From Sipunculus nudus (taxonomy: Eukaryota > Annelida > Sipuncula > Golfingiida > Sipunculidae), in NCBI GenBank assembly GCA_026874595.1, contig CM049317.1, positions 21,464,882 to 21,528,881 of the forward strand: 64,000 nucleotides of DNA, read 5' to 3'. Position numbers and translations under genes: made by a program. Shown piece after piece: positions 48,801-58,629 of this stretch. Each line of letters opens with the position of its first letter. Position 1 is the first letter of the stretch. The notes beneath the pieces were generated by a model, which was not told where the DNA came from, did not search any database, and saw only the letters and a list, made by a program, of their open reading frames with translations.

Positions 48801-49125
48801 ACGCCTCCGTGAAGAATGTATGAACTTGTTTATCAACACATTGTTTGTAAACATAGCAATGTTGACAAACGGGAAAAACATGCATGTAACCTATAGTGGT
48901 AGGATGCATATATGTGGAGGTAGAAATGTCACTTGTTTCAAAAGCCACTTGCAAAGCTAGCTGGCTCATCTGACTTGCCGTCAGATGCCTTTGTTGAATT
49001 TGTTTTGATTATTTTGGCGGGCCCCCATATATTATTAACACGTTGGTATCAACAAAACAAGCGGCCTGTGTGCGGTGATATCCACGTTTTCTGGCCTTCT
49101 TTTATAAAAGCTCCATGGGATTAGG
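48800..49125 (+). pseudogene. Diverged copy A of a possibly once-coding segment
   Basis: 48818 onward reads MYELVYQHIVCKHSNVDKRE and KHACNL before a stop, and the frame 48933-49124 continues with LAKLAGSSDLPSDAFVEF. The segment at 54778-55085 has a parallel reading, MFELVYLQAVSKHGTSDNRD then KQRKKHAT, and further on PCDLSQDAE. Both have stops or frameshifts. The similarity at peptide level, including Asp/Leu/Ser spacing, suggests decayed copies of one coding sequence, perhaps from a mobile element. I do not recognise the protein. Confidence 0.4.
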
Positions 49126-49690
49126 CCCTACCTTTAGTTTATAAAGGTCAGATAGGTGATTGGGCCACTTTAACAATGAACACAGTCAAGAAAAACAACT
49201 GGTAATTCAATGTTGAAACCCATCACTCAACTGTCAGCTGAGTGATAAAATAATCAACAAACCTTAGATCAAAATTGGCAAAGTCGGATATATGCCTTAT
49301 CTTAAATTCACTGTTCGAGGACGATCGATGCTTCTTATATAGCCTGTTCCTCTTCACGAATTTCTGGAGACGTTATTTCGCAAGACAGTTCATTCAACAT
49401 AGGCGGCGAAACCGGAAGGGGGGGGGGGCCGCCCCCCCCCAAATAAAGTGTTAGGGCGGCCGAGCCCCCCCCCCCCCCCTCAAATTCATGGGTATAAAAA
49501 CATCCACTATTATTGAGTATGTATATACACACACACATATAAATATATATATATTTTTTTCATTATTTACCTTATTTTGTATGTTTTGATAAAAATGTCA
49601 TATGATCAGGAAAAACTAGGAAAATAACACTTTTTTTTTGCTAAACAGGTAAAAGCAGTACATAACACAGGAAAATTTCTTCAAAATCGT
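49126..49690. repeat. Non-coding stretch with G/C homopolymer hairpin
   Basis: GGCGGCGAAACCGG followed by a G run (about 49418-49427), GCCGCCCCCCCCC, then GGGCGGCCGAGCCCC and a long C run (49466-49480). This resembles the G/C-tract repeats at 4722 and 55733, though the bounding GGATCC is not seen. Confidence 0.45.
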
Positions 49691-49699
49691 ATTGTTTTA

Positions 49700-49840
49700 T
49701 CTTCTTGAAAGGAATATTTGAGCGGCTCGAGCTCAAAATCGGTAAGTTTCAAATGAAAGTCAAAATCAAAAAATATGCAGGGGATTAAAATTGACCCGGG
49801 CGGTGCCTGAGAACCACATCTTATTATTTATTATTACAGG
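49700..49840 (-). mobile_element. One-ended relative of the 14725-15060 MITE
   Basis: GAGCGGCTCGAGCTCAAAAT, GGTAAGTTTCAAATGAAAGTC and CGGGCGGTGCCTGAGAACCA match the left half of the MITE at 14725-15060 in inverse orientation (GGTTCTCAGGCACCGCCCG ... TTGAGCTGCAGCCGC). The other half is not present. Confidence 0.6.
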
Positions 49841-50372
49841 TTTTTTTTTGGGGGGGGGGCTTAGAACCGCAATATCGGGCAGGCAGTAAGTTGTTCTTGG
49901 CCCACTTGCTTGTCCTGTCTGACCTATTGAAATTAATTTGTTAGATCTGAAAAGCTCTAAAGGAAAGACATCTTGTGAGCCATTGACTTCCGAACCACAC
50001 AGGGGCATTTTAAAAGAAGAGATGTGGGCGGTGGCAACTTTAAAAATTTTGTCGTTCATTGCACCAGGACAGCGGTAGATGGCGCTCCAGTTTAGCTGCT
50101 GGCCCATCCAGCCAAGTGTGCAACCCAGATGTCTCCAAGGGTGGATCGAGAGTTTCTTTGAGAACTACTTATGCATATATTAATTTGACGCTGCACATAA
50201 AGCTGCAGTGTCTATTCAATAGCAGTGTTGGGTGTAACAATTCAGGATAAATGTTGTTTACTTTAGTTAACTTTCGATAATACCAAAACTGTCGATGTTC
50301 TTGGGAGGTAGGGTCACTAAAATTGTTCCGATACAATCGCGAGCCTTTCACCTAAAGTATCCCTCTGAATGT

Positions 50373-50375
<3 letters not shown>

Positions 50376-50431
<56 letters not shown>
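50376..50431. repeat. (TA)n microsatellite
   Basis: Pure TA dinucleotide run. Confidence 0.95.
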
Positions 50432-52140
50432 TCTTATAATTATTATTTTTTAATCTTTTACCACAGTGTCCTATATATAGATATTTAACTTAAAAGAAAT
50501 ACAAATAAAAGAATGTTTGACATCTACAAATATATATATTTTTTTAAGTTTAAGGAATGTGAAAGAAACATGCGAAAAACAGAGATTCCATTTTTCTGAA
50601 TAATAAAATACTGTACGTTGGTAAGGTTCGTTCCCGATTATATATTTATTTATTTATAAGTTTATTTAATGCTCAGATAATTGAAGTAAATACAGAATAA
50701 AACATATGTGATTCTGGGTAGGGAGTAAGCAACAGATTTCCATTTAGAGTTTTTTGATTTTTCATTCTGAGGTTTAAGGCAGTGTAAGAAAAATGGAATT
50801 ATCAGTCATCCATTAAATTTGCAATATAAGCTGCTGCCATCTAGTAAGGGTTGAAGAATCAAGCATGAAAGACACGGCGGCGTGTCGCATCGTTTGTGCC
50901 AACTTCCATATTGTGGTGCGATGTCAATTTCATCAATGTCAGTAAGTCATTAATGAAGTAACTTTTGTGTATATTTATTCTATAGGTAGTGATTCATATT
51001 CTAGTCATTATTGTTTAGTCTTGTATTGCGCTTTTGTATATATTTAATCGAGTCTGCATGTATTGCGTCAACCAGTGGCGGATCCAGGATTTTGCTAGGG
51101 GGGGGGGGGGACAAGGGTAAGACAAAACTTTAACCGTTACTTCACGCTGCATCTGTCTAAATATAGGAACAAATGTCTTAAACAAATATAACATGGTCAT
51201 GTGTTGAGTTACCGATATCTTATATTATGGAACTTGGTAAGCCGGGGGCATATTAGGCCGACTTTGACCTACAAAAAAAGGTTTAGTCGGCCCAAATAAG
51301 GGTGGGGAAAGAATAAAATAAATATAAACATGTTAATATATATAAAGATTGCATGTTGTTATAAAAATGTATCACAACTTTTAGTGAAAACTTTTAGTGA
51401 GCTGCGACTGACAAGGGTTATACACTACGTTTCCAGCAACCGGGTTGCTTTGACTTCTTTTGAAATGGATAATGGCTTAAACAGGGGAATATAGTTATAG
51501 TTGAGAGAAATAGTTATAGTAAGAGAAAAAAACTGAAATAAGATTAATCTCATTATGTCATTTATAGATGCATTTATATGTGACTTAAAGAGACTTAAGA
51601 AGTATGAAAGGCAACACAAAAAATGGAAGGCTAAAGAGGAGGCACATGCCAATTATGCCCCCCTCTGGAACTGCCTATATGTCAACGAAAACACGAATTC
51701 CTGTATTTTTAATGGCTCATTTATTTTATCAACCTAATCTTGTCTTATATCTTATCTTAAATATAAAACGGGACATTTCCGGACTTATATATCTCAAATT
51801 TTATGAGCCATCATTGTTTTAACGGGTGCTTATATAATCTGCAACGACGAAACGTCTTGCACCGTTAACGGATGACTGTTATAAATCAGGGAATTTATGC
51901 AATTAGCTTATCATAACATTATTTTGTCTTTTAAATAAAAGAAATACTCGAGTTACTGAGGGGTTTTCTCTTGTTATAGACACAGATCATACTGAGCTTA
52001 AAATCCCACCCAAGTGCATATATACGGGTAGGTGTGACTATAAAATGTACTTTCAGATATATCTAACATTTTATGGTCACCCTTGGTGGCTATAGGCGTA
52101 TCTGTAAGTATGTTTTGCGACTCTCAGTGAGTTTTGGAAA
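50432..52140. other. No recognisable gene
   Basis: AT-rich; contains the truncated GCGGATCCAGGATTTTGC start with a G run at about 51074-51111 (family of 4722-4907). Confidence 0.5.
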
Positions 52141-52156
52141 ATATAAAATTATTAAC

Positions 52157-52568
52157 GGCTTCTGTGGCTCAGGGGTAGAGAGCAGGACTCAAAGCCGGGA
52201 GATCGGGAGTTCAAATCTCAGCCGAGGCGGTGAGATTTTTACGGTCGGCCCCCATCCAGGGTGAGTGCTCAGCAGGCCTTATAGAAAGGCCGTGCCCAAC
52301 GTCCGTGATTCACTCACAACCGCGTGCGCCTTTCGGGGTCTCCTCGGTGGTTTGACCCAGCAATGGGGACGATTACAAACCCAGGGCCCGTAGGTGCAGT
52401 AGCTCCCGGGCCTGGTTAACGCTAGGATATAAATTAAGAGGAAGCGTGTGATACTGCCCTGTCACGTACTCCGAAACCGGAATGGAATGCTGCAGATGTA
52501 CATATATGTAGTTAAGTTAGCATTCAAAAATGGAGGTGGTTACCTCCACCAAAAAAAATATAAAAAAG
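52157..52568 (+). mobile_element. tRNA-derived SINE
   Basis: The head GGCTTCTGTGGCTCAGGGGT AGAG carries an A-box-like TGGCTCAGGGG, and GGGAGTTCAAATC (about 52207-52219) is a B-box. The D-arm (GCTC/GAGC) and most of an acceptor stem (GCTTCTG/CCGAGGC) can form, but the anticodon stem cannot, so this is a tRNA-like promoter and not a tRNA gene. A 300-bp unrelated body follows, ending in the hairpin GGAGGT-GGTT-ACCTCC and an A-rich tail. ATATAAAA lies on both sides and may be the target duplication. Confidence 0.7.
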
Positions 52569-52679
52569 TATTTAATTATTTTCCATCAAAGAATGGCGTT
52601 AATGGCCCATGTGACAGCCTCATATAAAATGAATGCAGTTTTCCAAGGATTTTACGTCCCTCGAATAGAACATGGGCAT

Positions 52680-52800
52680 CTGGACATCTAGCCACAAAAG
52701 GGCAACCGGGCCCGACTCCCTCCCGACACCCCGCTATAACGGAATAATCGTCCGGTCCGGCGACTGTCCGCTATAGAGATGTTTCAGTGTATAATAAACC
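52680..52800 (-). repeat. Possible pogo-like terminal fragment
   Basis: On the minus strand TACACTGAAACATCTCTATA GCGGACAG, then TTCCGTTATAGCGGGGTGTC, resembles the ends of pogo/Tigger-like elements. Confidence 0.35.
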
Positions 52801-52924
52801 TCCGCAGTGACATAGCATAACAAATACCTCTAATATTCAACGCTTATTGTTATATGTAAATGAACATTAATTACCAAAAATTTACGACACAGAAAAAATT
52901 AAAAATATTTCTAAATCCAGGCAC

Positions 52925-53802
52925 ATTATTGTATCCGCCAAAACACATGCAGTTTTGCGGATACTTTGTTTTCAGCCCGACGCCGCCGCGGCCGCACTGG
53001 TTTCCAGAGAAATCCTCCGTAACAACTTCATGGAATTATATGAAACTCAGAATTATGATGGATTACATGTGAACTGCTGCGCCCTCATTTTGAGTTGACC
53101 TTTGACCTTTCCTGTCCGTACAACGTCCATATGTGCGTCTGTTTTCACACATAAACCCACAAATCTTGGGACACTTTGGCCCAATCGGGCTAAGCTTTTG
53201 CATGAGTGTAGCTCTTGGATAGCTTCATATCATCATCATACACAAAACTGGCAGCACCACCTTCAACCAATTTTGCACATCGTCCATCTGTTTGTCTGCT
53301 TTCAGTTAAAATCACTCATATATTTGCAGTGATTGGACTTATCCACCTGTAATCTTGCGAGTATATACATCTTGGATAGATTTCGCGTATATATGACAGG
53401 CTGTGCAACCTACATATACATTTATGCTTCAGACATGCATGCTAATACCTCATGACTGGTACGACGAATCGGCCCGAATTTTTACATGTAAATAGATCTT
53501 ACAAAGTTATTTATCATGTACAAAACTATAGTGGCACCACCTGCAACCATTTTTGCATGCATGGTGTCCATCTGTTTGTCCGTCTAGGGAAAAAATCACT
53601 CATATCTCGGCAGTGGTTTGAAATATCCGCCTGCAATTTTGCATGTATATTTATCTTGGATTGAGTTTCTGTTTACACGGCAGACATCTATGCTTATATG
53701 AAAAAAAAAATCTCACTCTATTTCCCCTTACCACTCAATCCATGCCTCACTCTGATTTGGGTGGGGTTTACGGTGTCGCTCGTCGACTACTCGTTTTCTA
53801 GT
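52925..53802 (-). mobile_element. ACTAGA-start element, copy 2, inverted
   Basis: Reverse-complement copy of the element at 46408-47268: start ACTAGAAAACGAGTAG at 53802, the shared CCAAATCAGAGTGAGGCATG, cores at 53531-53542 (GGCACCACC) and about 53244, AAAGGTCAACTC with GAGGGCGCAGCAGTTCACAT, and the end GTTTTGGCGGATACAATAAT. This copy keeps the terminal hairpin: TATCCG-CAAAAC-TGCATGT-GTTTTG-G-CGGATA. Confidence 0.7.
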
Positions 53803-54400
53803 TTTTACCTGCTGTTAACCCGAGATCTTTTCTTTTAAGTTTAACCGTGCCCATTTCTGAGATATAGGGGAGGGCACATAGTAGTTAAACAATCGTTACT
53901 CGTAGCTGCATGACGGTTTTAACTTGCCACAGCCACCAAAGAATTTTTATAAACAGAACCTCGGAACGTCGAGTTTTGTGCTTAACAACAAACATAAGCA
54001 TATGAGTTACTTACGGCATCAGACATAGAGCACCAACAAACCAGTAGAATATATAATAACATGTAAATTTTGTAGGATTTACTTTATATCAACCATTTGC
54101 CCTTAATCAATGTGACCGTGCATATTCATCAGTGCCACCTGCCGGAGTCGACTGATACTAGGAAAATGGTTGTATTTTAATGTGACAATTCTTACAGTTG
54201 TGTTTCTATCAGAGACCCTGTATATTAAATGACAGTTGATAAAACTCATAATACTCATTGTATCCGAAATATTTACTCTCTCGAGCCAGCGGAAATCTCA
54301 CGCTTCTATACAAGCTCCGATTTTACATTAGATATAGGTGGTATAATTGTTTTTGATAATTATGTATATAATTATTTTACATATGTTAAATAACCACCTC
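53803..54400. other. No gene recognised
   Basis: GAGCCAGCGGAAATCTC.CGCTTCTA at 54274-54309 recurs at about 61027-61055, so a short repeat is present. Confidence 0.4.
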
Positions 54401-54404
54401 TTAT

Positions 54405-54595
54405 GACTACTCAAGGCACTCCATGGCTCACGTGGTGGCGTTCGGTAGTATCTCGAAGAAGAGGAACCCGGAGAAAACCACGGCCTTGGATTGGTCACTA
54501 TAACCCACTCTCAAAGCTACGACCGGGAATCGAACCCGGGTTGCTTGCGGAGACAGCAGAGCGTTTTACCCCTCCACTGTCCAGACAATAATTCC
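54405..54595 (-). mobile_element. tRNA-derived SINE (short)
   Basis: On the minus strand GGACAGTGGAGGGGTAAAAC GC is A-box-like and CCCGGGTTCGATTCCCGG (54540-54523) is a strong B-box with T-arm. The following part has GTGGTTTTCTCCGGGTTCCT, a phrase I associate with bivalve SINE bodies. The acceptor stem cannot close, so it is not a tRNA gene. Confidence 0.6.
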
Positions 54596-54777
54596 AGTTT
54601 ATTCTCTGTTGAATGAGGAAGCGGTCATTTCTCGCGATGTGCAATTTGTTAGTCCTGTTTTAGGCCAGCTAGGCAGAAATAAGTCGTTTCTGTAGAATTT
54701 ATGCGATGTGATTTCTTACCTAAACTGCGTACATATTAAAGAATTGTAGGTAATTCCAGTCAGGTGAGGTTCTTATT

Positions 54778-55085
54778 ACCCCTCTGTGACGGATGTTTGA
54801 GCTTGTTTATCTACAAGCTGTTAGTAAACACGGTACATCCGATAATCGTGACAAACAACGAAAAAAGCACGCAACCTAAGGTGGTGTATTGCATGTTTTG
54901 CGGAAGTTGAAAGGTGCTAGTCCCAAAACGCCGTGTGACTTGTCGCAAGATGCTGAATGTTTAGAATTATCAGGGGGGGGGGGGACCCCGCATGGTAAAA
55001 ATACGAGGTATTAAAAAAAACGAACAAACCCGTGTTTCGATGGGGTCGGCGCTTTCTGGTTTATTTTGTATAAAAGGTTCAAGGT
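54778..55085 (+). pseudogene. Diverged copy B of the 48800-49125 segment
   Basis: One frame from 54792 reads MFELVYLQAVSKHGTSDNRD then KQRKKHAT, a stop, then VLRKLKGASPKTPCDLSQDA. The segment ends with TTGTATAAAAGGTTCAAGG, matching TTTTATAAAAGCTCCATGG in copy A. Copies A and B are 5.98 kb apart in the same orientation. Product unknown. Confidence 0.4.
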
Positions 55086-55732
55086 ATTATTTTTTTAGTT
55101 ATTCAAGGATTTCAGATGAATTCTGAGAAGGCCTATGGGGCCATTTTTAGAAAAAAAATCTATATATTATGAGGGCGTTCCAAGTCTAAATTAATGCAAA
55201 TGCAAATTCTTCTTTTTCTGACTGTTGGCTTGCTTTGAAACTTATAGTAGTCAGACACAGAAAGTAGTCGGAGACCGCAAGCCCACGCCAGGACGATTGT
55301 CATCCAACTTTTAATCTCTAGGCCTACACAGCAGTCACGGTGCATAAACCCAATCCCCGATCACCCCAGAAAAAAACGCCCCCGAATACCAATGAATAGC
55401 ATTATTTTGATGAAATAGCCGTATGAAACAATGCGATAGAATGCCATTACGTTAACTCAGTTTAACCAAAACATTTGATGTATTGATCTGTTGTTGTAAT
55501 CCTTAATTTCAACAAAATTTCACCAATATCTGTTCAGAATCTTGGCTTAAAGTCACACAGACAAACCAAAGAACCAAGGAAAACTTAATACTCTCTCCAC
55601 CTGGAGGATATCAATAATCACGACTACAGTGACACCTGGTGGAATATTTGGTACCGCTTGGAGTGTTTCGGAAAATAACACTACTATTTTGGAGACGCTT
55701 TTAGTTAGGTCTATCACTGTCAGTCAAGGTTT
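55086..55732. other. No gene recognised
   Basis: Ordinary sequence with incidental frames only. Confidence 0.5.
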
Positions 55733-55945
55733 GGATCCAGGATTTAAGAAGGGGGGGGGGGGGGGTCCAACCTAGAATGACTAATGAAAACCCCAAAAAA
55801 AGGTCCTCAGGCCCGGAAAGGGGGGTGGGGGGTCCAGACCGCAAAAAATTGTCTGAAACTCTTAAAAAAATGTTACAGTGGGTGAAAAAGGAGGGGGGGG
55901 GAGTCCGGACCCCCTGGACCCTGCCCCTGGACCTTCTTCTGCAAT
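55733..55945 (+). repeat. GGATCCAGGATTTAAG repeat, second copy
   Basis: TTGGATCCAGGATTTAAGAA, a G run (55749-55763), GGTCCAACCTAGAATGACTA, and GTCCAGACCGC match the copy at 4722-4907 with more G tracts. The right GGATCCGC end is lost. Confidence 0.7.
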
Positions 55946-56757
55946 CACATAAACTTTAACCGTTAGGGGAGGGATTTTTCCTTTCATCTTATTGGCTGAC
56001 CTATGAGCTATACATTGGATGTAGGCCTACAGGACCTTTCTTTGATTGTACAATCAAAATCATTCTTTTTTATGAACGGTGTATGGTTTACTGTATATAC
56101 GGTTTGGTTACTCTGTTGTGGCGACTTCATGTTTTTATCTATCATGACCTGTGCCTCCTTGCGATGTGTTTGTATAGTAATGATATGGTCGAGCAGAAAT
56201 CATATTGGAATTGCCTTAATTATTATTATCAGATTATAGAAATTAATCCCAGTAGTATTAATATACATATTATAGTGAATATGAGAGTATATGGTTGTTC
56301 TTAATCCATGACATCTGTATAAGCCGGTTACTACCCGTAAAGCAAGCCGATCAGTAGTCTTGGTATTTGTGACTGAAAGAAATCGACCTGCTAACGTTCC
56401 GCTGATTTGTTGGATATAACCACCGAGTGTGAGCATATTGAACTGTCCATTTAAAACCCCCAACAAACAAATATATGACATGAATTCAACCTGGCAAGTA
56501 ATTTTTTCCAAGGTTCAGATGCAAAATGAACTCCTTATCTGACATCACATAACAGCAATATGTTATATGTAAAAACTCAGAAAAAAAAATGAAATATAGT
56601 AGTATATAATCGTTGATCCTAGCTTTTGTAAAAGATGTTTTGTGTTGTGTGTATGCTCTCTGACATTGTATGTATGTGAGTCAGCGCTCGGATGACCATT
56701 AACTTTTTGTCTTTTAAATCTGGGCGTATGTCACAATGATGCAAGATCAAGCCTTAA
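55946..56757. other. No gene recognised
   Basis: Incidental frames on both strands at 56003-56511 have no recognised domain or splice context. Confidence 0.45.
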
Positions 56758-57475
56758 GCCCCGTTCCCACTTTCACAAATTCGACGCCGAATCGCCACCA
56801 TGTTGAATTCGTGGTGATTCGTGGCCTGTCGAGTGATAAAAAAAATCCATTACGAGGACGATGTTGTACGAGAGGAGTACGATGCCAGTACGATTTGCTA
56901 CGACAGTGACATGAAACCAGCACGACATGACACGACACTTTTAAGAATGTTCACGACTCCGTTACGACGTCTAAGATCCTGGTACGATTGATATGCGGCT
57001 TGTGGACGATGCTCGTACGATCATTCAATTTTGCTTCGCCGTCGCCGTTAAGGTTATTTTGTTACTTTGCATCCTGGTCTGCAACCAAGACTCAGTTTTA
57101 CAGCTGCCCTGTAAACAGAATGCTGATGCTGGCCGTGGCTGTCCTGAATCTGGAAATGTGATAAAGCAGTGAGAAATCCAAACTCGGAATATTGAAAACT
57201 TTTCCCAGATTGTGACTGGAGAGTCAATTATCGGGACAAGGACTCAGCTTTATCAAATCATTTTTGTTAAAATTTAGTTGGGACCAATAACCACAATACA
57301 AGTCTTCTTTAAAACAAATTTTACAAATCTTCATAGTGTTCTTACTTCTAAACTTTTATCCACGTTTATTTGTAAGAAGTTACAAATCACTGAGGAAACT
57401 AAATTTTTTCCGTTTCATTATGATGTCAGTTCGTGGTGATTCGGCGCCGAATTCGTGGAAGTATGGGGAGGGGGC
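56758..57475. mobile_element. Element with about 43-bp terminal inverted repeats, TACGA/CGTGA-rich
   Basis: The left end starts GCCCCGTTCCCACTTTCAC and continues AAATTCGACGCCGAATCGCC; the right end read in reverse starts GCCCCCTCCCCATACTTCCAC and continues GAATTCGGCGCCGAATCACC, so the ends are inverted copies at roughly 80-85 %. The left interior is rich in TACGA/ACGAC words. The flank to the right (57500-57660) is rich in GTCGT/CGTGT words, which suggests a larger or nested structure. No coding capacity. Confidence 0.55.
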
Positions 57476-57879
57476 TTTATGAAAGTGACTCTGTATTGAG
57501 AGTTCTTTTTGTAGTCGTATTGTAGTCGTGTTGAATTCGTGTCGATTTCGTGGTCCTTCGTGAGCATCGTGTTTAACATCACGAATGAACGCGAAAAATG
57601 AAGACACTTTTACGACTGACCAAGAAACTGTTAAGACTTAGCTACGACTTATGACGACAAAGCTTAAAAGCGCATGCGGCATTTACTTGGCTGGCGATAA
57701 AACACTGCGATATGGGCCCGATGATGTCAAATAAGGCTAAGTCGCGCTGCATCTGTATAGTTAACGTTTATGCTTATAAACTACAGAACTACCCCCATGA
57801 ATGGGCGTATATATGAACTATGCCCATGGGCGCTATATCGGGCGCGGTACCCTAAGAATTCCATTTTACCGCGTGTCTC

Positions 57880-57992
57880 ATGCTGCATATCGCATAGACT
57901 GGTACCCCGCTCTATTGAGCCACTGCTGCTCTAGGCCAATCATAGCTTGGCTGAGGGCCATAATAGAGCAGGGTACCAGTCTACATATCGCA
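57880..57992. repeat. Long imperfect hairpin
   Basis: AGACTGGTACCCCGCTCTAT on the left and ATAGAGCAGGGTACCAGTCT on the right are inverted with one mismatch, and pairing extends to TATCGCATA outside and GCC/GGCC inside. The loop of about 25-30 bases holds CTGCTGCTCTAGGCCAATC. No gene is visible around it. Confidence 0.75.
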
Positions 57993-58060
57993 TACCGCGG
58001 GCCTGGTAAACGCTTGTGATAAAATAACTAGAGGGGAAAAAGTCTTTTTCGCATACCACT

Positions 58061-58356
58061 TACCGCATATACCACGCGCCCCTTAAGCGCAGTTTGAGCC
58101 GCCGACGGCGGTGCAACAGTTTTTTGGATCTACCACATTGCTCCAGTTACTAAAAAAAGCGGTTGATGAGTCCATTCTTATGGGCTAGTATAGCAACTGT
58201 GTTTTAATCCTGTTTTGTATACTAATTTACTCCTGTGACAGAAGGAGGGAAGTACAACAAGAAAAATTACCTTATATCACAACTGCATGGCTATATTATA
58301 TATTTCAATACACAACATTTTAAAAACGTATGCAAAAAATGTTTAAAACAACTTTT
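58061..58356. repeat. 296-bp direct repeat, left copy
   Basis: Starts TACCGCATATACC.CGCGCC, holds GCCGCCGACGGCGG, and ends GTTTAAAACAACTTTT. The copy at 59594-59889 is near identical, with only a few substitutions. The minus-strand LINE fragment lies between them. Confidence 0.9.
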
Positions 58357-58629
58357 TTTTATTTCAAAACAATACAGATACACAAAAACATGTAATGATA
58401 CAGTACAAAAGAACAACAAATGGCACTGCACACGGACAAGATACATAATAGTATATTCATACAACAAGAGTTCAATATATGATATTTTTATCATGCAGAG
58501 TAGAGTAACATTTATAATCAATCATCTACACTCAGAAAGCTATTCAATCTGTTCCATAATAAATTATGTTGAACCAGTTTCCCTTTATGAATTGCTACTT
58601 GTCTCTCAATAGTATAGTATAATTTTATA

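Noticed and set aside
49335-49538. Gly-rich minus-strand frame
   Set aside because: Product of G/C homopolymer runs.
52157-52232. tRNA gene
   Set aside because: A- and B-box and D-arm exist, but the anticodon stem does not pair; a SINE body and A-rich tail follow.
54520-54595. tRNA gene on the minus strand
   Set aside because: Good B-box, but the acceptor stem cannot close; SINE-like body follows.
58235-58612. 125-residue plus-strand open frame
   Set aside because: It overlaps the 296-bp repeat and runs antisense into the LINE tail; composition is that of AT-rich non-coding DNA.
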